NCBI GenBank assembly: GCA_041689775.1
Contig: JBDNFP010000464.1
Coordinates: forward strand, 1 to 9,595
Length of the DNA: 9,595 nucleotides
Source of the DNA: JBDNFP01 sp041689775
GTDB lineage: Bacteria > Bacteroidota > Bacteroidia > Cytophagales > Spirosomataceae
Reading direction: 5' to 3'
In this document: piece after piece, positions 5,485 to 9,595 of the stretch
How the letters are laid out: each line of letters begins with the position of its first letter
Position numbering within the stretch: the first letter of the stretch is position 1
Translations under genes and position numbers: made by a program
The notes under the pieces: generated by a model
Seen by the model: only the letters and a program-made list of their open reading frames with translations
Told to the model about the DNA's origin: nothing
The model's database searches: none

Positions 5485-7248
5485 ATGAAAAGACATTACC
5501 TTCTTCTAATTGTCCTGCTTGGTGGTTATGGGTGTACTTTCGCCCAGAAGCCCGTTCAGGAGTCCAAAGGTTTCTACCAGTTCCTTACCGACGACCCCAA
5601 CCAAAAGCCTTTTTACAGCGACCGCCAGGGCGTAAAAGCCCAGAATGGCATGGTAGCCTCGGCCCATCCTGACGCCTCCCAAGTAGGTGTCAACATATTA
5701 AAAAAAGGAGGTAATGCGGTAGATGCCGCCATTGCCGTTCAGTTTGCCTTGGCCGTTGTGCATCCTTCCGCTGGTAATATTGGCGGTGGTGGATTTATGG
5801 TATTCCGGTCCAAAGATGGCGAGAATTACACCCTGGACTTTCGTGAGAAGGCACCGCTTCAAGGTAGCCGGGATATGTACCTCGACAAGGAAGGCAACGT
5901 AATTCCGGGCCTAAGTATCCTCGGCCATCTGGCTAGTGGTGTTCCTGGTTCCGTAGACGGGATGGTAGTGGCCCACGAGCGTTTTGGAAAACTCCCTTGG
6001 AAAGAATTGCTACAACCCGCCGTTGACCTTGCCGAAAAGGGGGTAGTACAAACCGAACGGGAAGCCCGCGGCTTGAATGCGATCCAGAAAGTATGTCAGG
6101 AAGTGAACCCCGGGACCACCTATTTCGTACATCCCGAAGGACGCGATTGGCAGGAAGGCGACGTATTGATTCAGAAAGATTTTGGCATGGTACTTCGGGC
6201 CATTCGGGACAAGGGTCGTGATGGCTTTTATAAAGGAAAAGTAGCCAAGCTTCTTGCCGCCGAAATGAAGGAAAGCAAGGGGATTATTACCAAAAAAGAC
6301 CTGAAAGCCTACCACTCAAAATGGCGTCAGCCAATTATTGGAAACTACAAGAATTATAAGATCATTACCATGCCGCCAACGTCGAGCGGTGGAGTAGCAC
6401 TAATGCAACTATTGCGTCTGGTGGAACCTTATCCATTGACCCGTTGGGGATGGAACAGCGACTCAACCGTACAGGTAATGATCGAAGCGGAACGCCGGGT
6501 ATATGCCGACCGCGCCAAGTTTTTGGGTGATCCAGATTTTGTGGATATACCCGCAGAAAATCTGATCAGTTACGACTACCTCAAAAATCGCTGGAAGGAT
6601 TTCTCATTTGCACAGGCTACCGACAGTAAGGCCGTAAGCGGAGGAGCTATTGCTGGCTACGAGAGTCTGGAAACTACCCATTTTTCGGTAGTCGATAAGG
6701 ATGGGAATGCAGTATCGATAACCACTACGCTCAACGGTGGCTATGGCAGTAAAGTTATCGTGAAAGGGGGCGGTTTTTTTATGAATAACGAGATGGACGA
6801 TTTCAGCGTCAAAGCAGGTGTACCCAATATGTTTGGACTGATCGGTAATAAGGCCAACGAAATCGCGCCTTCCAAACGGATGCTTTCTTCCATGACTCCG
6901 ACTATTGTTGAAAAAGATGGTAAACTATTGATGGTAGTGGGTACTCCCGGTGGGTCGACCATTATTACATCGGTATACCAGACTATCCTGAATGTACTCG
7001 AACACGGTATGACCATGCAGCAGGCCGTGAATGCTTTCAAGTTTCACCACCAATGGCTACCGGATAAAACCATGTTTGAAGCAGGTGGTTTTACCGATAA
7101 CACCGTCAGCAAGCTTCAAAATAGAGGCTATATACTCGAAAAACAGCGAGGTACCATCGGCCGGATGGATTGTATACTAGTATTGCCCGACAGTAGCCTC
7201 GAAGGCGGCTCCGATGCACGTGGAGATGATACGAGCGTTGGGTACTAA
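5485..7248 (+). CDS. ggt: Secreted gamma-glutamyltransferase
   Basis: A 587-residue glutathione hydrolase/gamma-glutamyltransferase, which cleaves gamma-glutamyl bonds of glutathione and related peptides outside the cytoplasm, giving glutamate and Cys-Gly or passing the glutamyl group to another amino acid. Made as one chain that cuts itself before a threonine. Signal peptide: MKRHYLLLIVLLGGYGCTFAQ (1-21). Large-subunit landmarks: GGNAVDAAIAVQFAL, GNIGGGGFM, DFREKAP (R120 fits the conserved glutamate-carboxylate-binding arginine) and MPPTSSGG (296-303). The small subunit starts at TTHFSVVDKDGN, nucleophile T397, and contains NNEMDDFS (434-441), a lid-like GVPNMFGLIGNKANEIAPSKR, SSMTPTIV and GTPGGS (486-491), close to the E. 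coli enzyme. ATG at 5485 is preferred over TTG at 5470 because it places the charged MKR directly before the hydrophobic core. A cysteine at 17 does not sit in a convincing lipobox. No amino-acid transporter or peptidase lies next to it. Full length and intact. Confidence 0.95.
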   Translation: MKRHYLLLIVLLGGYGCTFAQKPVQESKGFYQFLTDDPNQKPFYSDRQGVKAQNGMVASAHPDASQVGVNILKKGGNAVDAAIAVQFALAVVHPSAGNIGGGGFMVFRSKDGENYTLDFREKAPLQGSRDMYLDKEGNVIPGLSILGHLASGVPGSVDGMVVAHERFGKLPWKELLQPAVDLAEKGVVQTEREARGLNAIQKVCQEVNPGTTYFVHPEGRDWQEGDVLIQKDFGMVLRAIRDKGRDGFYKGKVAKLLAAEMKESKGIITKKDLKAYHSKWRQPIIGNYKNYKIITMPPTSSGGVALMQLLRLVEPYPLTRWGWNSDSTVQVMIEAERRVYADRAKFLGDPDFVDIPAENLISYDYLKNRWKDFSFAQATDSKAVSGGAIAGYESLETTHFSVVDKDGNAVSITTTLNGGYGSKVIVKGGGFFMNNEMDDFSVKAGVPNMFGLIGNKANEIAPSKRMLSSMTPTIVEKDGKLLMVVGTPGGSTIITSVYQTILNVLEHGMTMQQAVNAFKFHHQWLPDKTMFEAGGFTDNTVSKLQNRGYILEKQRGTIGRMDCILVLPDSSLEGGSDARGDDTSVGY

Positions 7249-7280
7249 TTTTGACGGGGTCGCCCGTGCGATGATAAAAT

Positions 7281-7374
7281 GAGTGAGTCGAAAGTATAGG
7301 AGTATAAGTGATTGCCCTTCACTTTACACTCTTGAACTCGATAATATTGACTCACTCTATCAATCACTCACTCA
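7281..7374. repeat. Interleaved inverted GAGTGAG/GTGATTG motifs
   Basis: GAGTGAGTC at 7281-7289 is matched by its complement GACTCACTC at 7349-7357, and GTGATTG at 7308-7314 by CAATCAC at 7361-7367; ACTCACTC occurs once more at 7367-7374, just inside the phosphoesterase gene end. The order is A-B-A'-B', not nested, so only one pairing could form at a time unless it folds as a pseudoknot. May be chance in a low-complexity region. Confidence 0.35.
7301..7330. terminator. Imperfect hairpin between convergent ggt and phosphoesterase genes
   Basis: AGTATAAGTGA (7301-7311) pairs with TCACTTTACACT (7319-7330), with a perfect 6-bp core AAGTGA/TCACTT, one mismatch and one bulge, loop TTGCCCT. It lies in the 115-base space between two converging stop codons, where a shared terminator is expected. 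No good U-tract follows on either strand. A second set of inverted GAGTGAGTC motifs surrounds it. Confidence 0.35.
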
Positions 7375-8059
7375 AAATTAAAACTTCGTAAAACTTCACC
7401 TGAGTACTTAGTACATCAATGTATGTGATCGAGCCCAGGCCAGCCTCATCGCCATAGGTAATTATGTCATCTACCCTACTATGCCCTACTACCTGATGCA
7501 TCGTAGGAAGAAAATCATCCTGGGTTTCTGATATATCGGCCCACACCGGCCCTCCGTACTGTGCATCACCACCCCGGGCAGGTCCTACTTCAAATAGAAT
7601 GGACTTATCCGCACTCCTGTGAAGGATATTAAAGGTATCCGCCAAGTTTTCGCCTTCGTACTTTTTCAGGGTGGCTATGTGGGTATAAAACCAACTCTGT
7701 GAGACACCCGCGTGGGTGAAAAGATACTTATCCTGCTGAAAAGCTATTTGAAACAGATCCTGATTATCCTGAAATAGTTTAACCAATGGGGTCTTATAAG
7801 TACCCCTAAAACCGGAACAGGGATAATCGGGGTAATGTAGATACTGAATATCATGATTACCCAGCAGCAGGGTCACCAGTTTTGGATTATCCTTTTTCAA
7901 ATTAATAATATCTTCAAAATTCGAGAGAATTGTTTCGTCCTCGATCTTATCCCGGGAATCTACGTAGTCGCCAATAAATACAACCTGGTCCAGAAACTTT
8001 TCTGCCAGATTTCGCCAGCCAACCCGGCCGTGAATATCACCTACTCCTAAGATGCGCAT
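7364..8059 (-). CDS. PPP-superfamily metallophosphoesterase
   Basis: A 231-residue cytoplasmic phosphoesterase without signal peptide. The dinuclear metal-site motifs are all visible: GDIHGR (7-12; D8, H10), GDYVDSR (30-36; D31), GNHD (67-70; N68, H69), THAGVS (115-120; H116) and GHS (192-194; H193). This order is that of the PPP phosphatase/symmetrical Ap4A hydrolase (ApaH/PrpE-like) group. Bacterial relatives act on phosphoproteins or on dinucleoside polyphosphates; which applies here cannot be told. The second motif reads GDYVDSR in place of the GD(Y/F)VDRG usual in true PPP phosphatases, so an unusual subgroup is possible. About twenty residues between VGPARGGDAQYGGPVWADIS and the GHS motif fit the PVWAD/PLWSR position of ApaH-like enzymes. 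Converges with ggt; separated from the upstream YtxH gene by a strong terminator, so it needs its own promoter, which I could not identify in 8060-8100. Confidence 0.9.
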   Translation of the reverse strand: MRILGVGDIHGRVGWRNLAEKFLDQVVFIGDYVDSRDKIEDETILSNFEDIINLKKDNPKLVTLLLGNHDIQYLHYPDYPCSGFRGTYKTPLVKLFQDNQDLFQIAFQQDKYLFTHAGVSQSWFYTHIATLKKYEGENLADTFNILHRSADKSILFEVGPARGGDAQYGGPVWADISETQDDFLPTMHQVVGHSRVDDIITYGDEAGLGSITYIDVLSTQVKFYEVLILSE

Positions 8060-8100
8060 CGTTGTGTAGTTTTAAACTTTGTGGAATGTTCCTCTGTATT

Positions 8101-8134
8101 AAAAGAAAAATCGGCCGAAAAAATTCCGGCCGAT
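8101..8134 (-). terminator. Strong intrinsic terminator of the YtxH-like gene
   Basis: On the minus strand ATCGGCCG (8134-8127) pairs with CGGCCGAT (8117-8110), 8 bp and GC-rich, loop of nine bases, followed by TTTTTCTTTT (8109-8101 and beyond). This is the best intrinsic terminator in the window. It ends the transcript of the gene at 8169-8471 before it reaches the phosphoesterase. Confidence 0.8.
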
Positions 8135-8168
8135 CACCTATACCAAGTAATAAATATCTATTCCTGAA

Positions 8169-8471
8169 TCAACTCTCAGAAGCAGGAGGAGTTGTTTTGG
8201 ATCCTGATAGCTTCTCCATCAGATCGCGTAGCAATTGCTCCACGTCCGGAAAATTAGTTTTGAGGGTTTCAGTACCTTTGGTTTTAAGTTGCTCAAAGTA
8301 CTCCGGTGCTTTATCCACCACTCCTTCGGCTTCATCGCGCAGGCTTTCTGCTTTCGTTTTCAACTCTTCCAGCATCTTCTCGCCATCTTCGGTTTGCAGG
8401 TATTTATATAGAGTAGCCCCGGCAGCTGCACCTAATACAAAAGTGGCCAGGTGTTTTGCGTTTACGCTCAT
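8169..8471 (-). CDS. YtxH-like small membrane protein
   Basis: A 100-residue protein with a short glycine/alanine-rich hydrophobic segment near the N-terminus (HLATFVLGAAAGATLYKYL, about 7-25) followed by TEDGEKMLEELKTKAESLRDEAEG, a charged helix that continues as a probable amphipathic coiled coil to about residue 90, and a TTPPASES tail. The layout GxxxGAxxGxLxxxxxxxxxGxxxxxxLxxKxxxLxxxxE is that of the YtxH/gas-vesicle-like family, often induced by general stress in Gram-positive bacteria and common in Bacteroidota; no biochemical role is known. It has its own promoter-like element at 8507-8514 and its own terminator at 8101-8134, so it is a single-gene unit able to be controlled independently of both neighbours. 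ATG at 8471 is the only sensible start. Confidence 0.85.
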   Translation of the reverse strand: MSVNAKHLATFVLGAAAGATLYKYLQTEDGEKMLEELKTKAESLRDEAEGVVDKAPEYFEQLKTKGTETLKTNFPDVEQLLRDLMEKLSGSKTTPPASES

Positions 8472-8506
8472 GGTTATTAACGGTTTAAGTTTGATTGATC
8501 ACTAAC

Positions 8507-8538
8507 CAAATATACTAAAAACAAATGTCTTCCGTAAA
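8507..8538 (-). promoter_or_regulatory. Bacteroidota-type promoter for the YtxH-like gene
   Basis: Minus-strand TATATTTG (8514-8507) matches TAnnTTTG exactly; TTTA (8538-8535), one base from the -33 TTTG, lies 20 bases upstream. The leader would be about 30 bases. The eight-base element and the G after it are the same as in the promoter of the NTF2-like gene. Confidence 0.55.
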
Positions 8539-8578
8539 CCATTCGTCAAGTCATTAGACCGCCAGACCACCCTTGTTT

Positions 8579-9322
8579 CTATTTTATTTCAAAAACCGCC
8601 TGCATCCGGTAGCTTATCTTAATTTTTTGATAGTCTACCTCACTATCGGGTGCTGCATCAGCAGAAGCTTCCATGGCCATCATTCGCATGTTTGATTTAT
8701 ACATGGGTACCGGATAAGAATAATTATCTTCTAACTCCCTTATTTCTAACACGCCACCCACTTTCTCACCGATCGCTTCCAGCAGGTAGGTAGCTTTTTC
8801 TTTCGCGGCCTTCAAAGCGTTGATTTTTACCTGCCGTTTAAACTCCTCCTTTTGGGAGTGGTCCATTCGGCTCATGTTGGCATACAGAATCCCCCGGCTA
8901 TCTACCTTCGATAAAATTCCATCGAGTTTATCCGCCCGCTCTACTTTCAGCTGGTACTGCTTGTTTTCCAGAAAAGTCGCTGGCTTTTTATTCTTATCCC
9001 AATGCTGTTGATACCCTCCTAGCCCACTTACGGTTAAGTTTTCTTTGGCAAGACCGGCTTCGGTTACGGCCTTGGTCAGTTGTTTTTCGAGGGTACTTAT
9101 CAGCACTTTATCCTTCTGATTTTTTTCATCCTTGAAGTACTCACGTAGTGAAACCGTGAAATACAGCTCATCGGGAGTAATTTCCATTTCTGAAAACCCC
9201 GTTACTTCGATCTTTCTTGTTTCGTTGGGAGTCATCATGCCAGCAGGTTGGGCAGATACGTTAGTGAAGAGGAAACTTAGGGCAGCAAGTGCGGTTGTCG
9301 CTACTGTAATGATTTGCTTCAT
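8579..9322 (-). CDS. Secreted SIMPL-domain (DUF541) protein
   Basis: A 247-residue exported protein. Signal peptide MKQIITVATTALAALSFLFTNVSAQ (1-25), cleaved after VSAQ. The mature region is a SIMPL/DUF541 domain: RKIEVTGFSEMEITPDELYFTVSL (36-59) is the hallmark first strand pair, followed by a charged helix (EKQLTKAVTEAGLAKENLTVSG, 79-100), YQLKVERADKLDGILSKVDSRG (123-144), the KRQVKINALKAAKEKATYLLEAIGEKVGGVLEI helix-strand (162-193) and final strand KIKISYRMQAVFEI. Relatives such as YggE affect oxidative-stress sensitivity and BP26 is an outer-envelope antigen forming ring assemblies; the molecular role is unknown. A longer frame back to GTG at 9409 exists, but ATG at 9322 is chosen since it starts the signal peptide exactly. 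The 107 bases before the YtxH gene hold that gene's promoter. Confidence 0.92.
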   Translation of the reverse strand: MKQIITVATTALAALSFLFTNVSAQPAGMMTPNETRKIEVTGFSEMEITPDELYFTVSLREYFKDEKNQKDKVLISTLEKQLTKAVTEAGLAKENLTVSGLGGYQQHWDKNKKPATFLENKQYQLKVERADKLDGILSKVDSRGILYANMSRMDHSQKEEFKRQVKINALKAAKEKATYLLEAIGEKVGGVLEIRELEDNYSYPVPMYKSNMRMMAMEASADAAPDSEVDYQKIKISYRMQAVFEIK

Positions 9323-9353
9323 GGCTATAAAAGAGAATTGGTTTGCGAAAAAA

Positions 9354-9382
9354 CGAACATACCCGAAGCTTATTGTTTCCAA
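9354..9382 (-). promoter_or_regulatory. Candidate promoter for the SIMPL gene
   Basis: Minus-strand TATGTTCG (9361-9354) is one base from TAnnTTTG, with TTG (9382-9380) 18 bases upstream. The predicted leader to the ATG at 9322 is about 25 bases. Its position supports the shorter start: translation from GTG at 9409 would lie upstream of this promoter. Confidence 0.4.
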
Positions 9383-9449
9383 CGTATCCCCCCCGGTTAT
9401 TCCATTCACAAACCAATCGCACTACACTCTTTAATCGTAAGCCTACTAC

Positions 9450-9471
9450 ATTTCAGTGGGTGTATTTCAGT
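9450..9471. repeat. 8-bp direct repeat beside the transposase end
   Basis: ATTTCAGT occurs at 9450-9457 and again at 9464-9471, a 14-base period, starting five bases beyond the stop codon of the transposase-like gene. Short repeats near transposon ends can be transposase binding sites, but two copies of eight bases may be chance. Confidence 0.3.
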
Positions 9472-9475
9472 TTTG

Positions 9476-9595
9476 TCAAGCAGCCGTTCTAATCTTGTTG
9501 ACCACGTTGTCCCATTGGCCGCTGAGATTACAAGCCCTCAGGTTGAGTACGTTCTGGGCGTTTGGGATGGTCCATCGTTGCCCTGAGAGCTTCAG
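9476..9595 (-). CDS. C-terminal end of a probable transposase (partial, ISKra4-like)
   Basis: The minus strand is open from the window edge to TGA at 9478-9476, giving the last 39 residues of a protein whose start lies beyond base 9595. The peptide contains SGQRWTIPNAQNVLNLRACN and then LSGQWDNVVNKI. The pattern G-x-RW-x(3)-AQ-x-(V/M)-L-x-LR-x(4)-(N/S)G-x-W matches, from memory, the C-terminal DDE-domain end of ISKra4-type transposases, where a segment like RW...AQAMLDLR...NGDW follows the last catalytic glutamate region. The catalytic residues are not in view, so it cannot be said whether the element is intact. The insertion-sequence end should fall between 9476 and the SIMPL promoter near 9382; the direct repeat at 9450-9471 lies there. 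Confidence 0.55.
   Translation of the reverse strand: MKLSGQRWTIPNAQNVLNLRACNLSGQWDNVVNKIRTAA

Noticed and set aside
5518..5540. Lipoprotein cleavage site at GGYGC in the GGT signal peptide
   Set aside because: Y at the -2 position and G at -3 do not fit a lipobox; cleavage after FAQ by signal peptidase I is more plausible.
8062..8505. 147-codon forward frame across the YtxH gene
   Set aside because: Low-complexity serine-rich product, antisense to a well-formed gene and spanning its terminator and its start.
9323..9409. Longer SIMPL protein from GTG at 9409
   Set aside because: The 29 extra residues bury the signal peptide inside the protein, and the candidate promoter at 9354-9382 lies downstream of that start.
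9132..9586. Two forward frames over the right end (9132-9434 and 9314-9586)
   Set aside because: Both are antisense to the SIMPL gene start and to the transposase-like end, and neither product resembles a known protein.

Overview
The window looks like chromosomal DNA of a Bacteroidota member, most likely an aerobic Cytophagales/Spirosomaceae-type bacterium (inference). Supporting signs: ATG starts generally lack a Shine-Dalgarno sequence; several genes are preceded by close matches to the Bacteroidota -7 promoter element TAnnTTTG; the base composition looks moderate; and several proteins are of kinds typical for the phylum (an NTF2-like secreted protein ending in DHTS, a TerC variant with an inserted segment between its early helices, and a small membrane protein of a Bacteroidota-type family).

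Layout. 1-206: a possible last few codons of an upstream gene, then a terminator serving the leftward gene that follows. 207-638 (-): secreted NTF2/SnoaL-like protein with a good promoter. 804-2181 (+): a rightward cluster made of a 37-residue membrane micro-protein, a diacylglycerol-kinase-family lipid kinase and a SUI1/YciH (eIF1-like) protein. The first two are in the same reading frame and separated only by TAA-ACC before the kinase GTG start. A hairpin at 2191-2222 separates this cluster from the converging pair 2245-4019 (-): a MacB/FtsX-type ABC permease and, downstream of it, an uncharacterised membrane-anchored protein. 4193-5263 (+): TerC/Alx membrane protein, followed by a 20-bp hairpin. 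5485-7248 (+): secreted gamma-glutamyltransferase. 7364-9322 (-): three leftward genes, each probably its own unit: a PPP-type metallophosphoesterase, a YtxH-like small membrane protein with its own promoter and a strong intrinsic terminator, and a periplasmic SIMPL-domain protein. 9476-9595 (-): the C-terminal end of a probable transposase that continues beyond the window.

How the genes fit together. There is no single pathway here. Most products act in or across the cell envelope: export or secreted proteins (NTF2-like, GGT, SIMPL), membrane proteins (MacB permease, TerC, YtxH, two small anchored proteins) and a lipid kinase acting at the membrane. I see no phage, CRISPR or defence locus. 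The most unusual local arrangement is the membrane micro-ORF abutting the lipid kinase; the only mobile-element trace is at the right edge.
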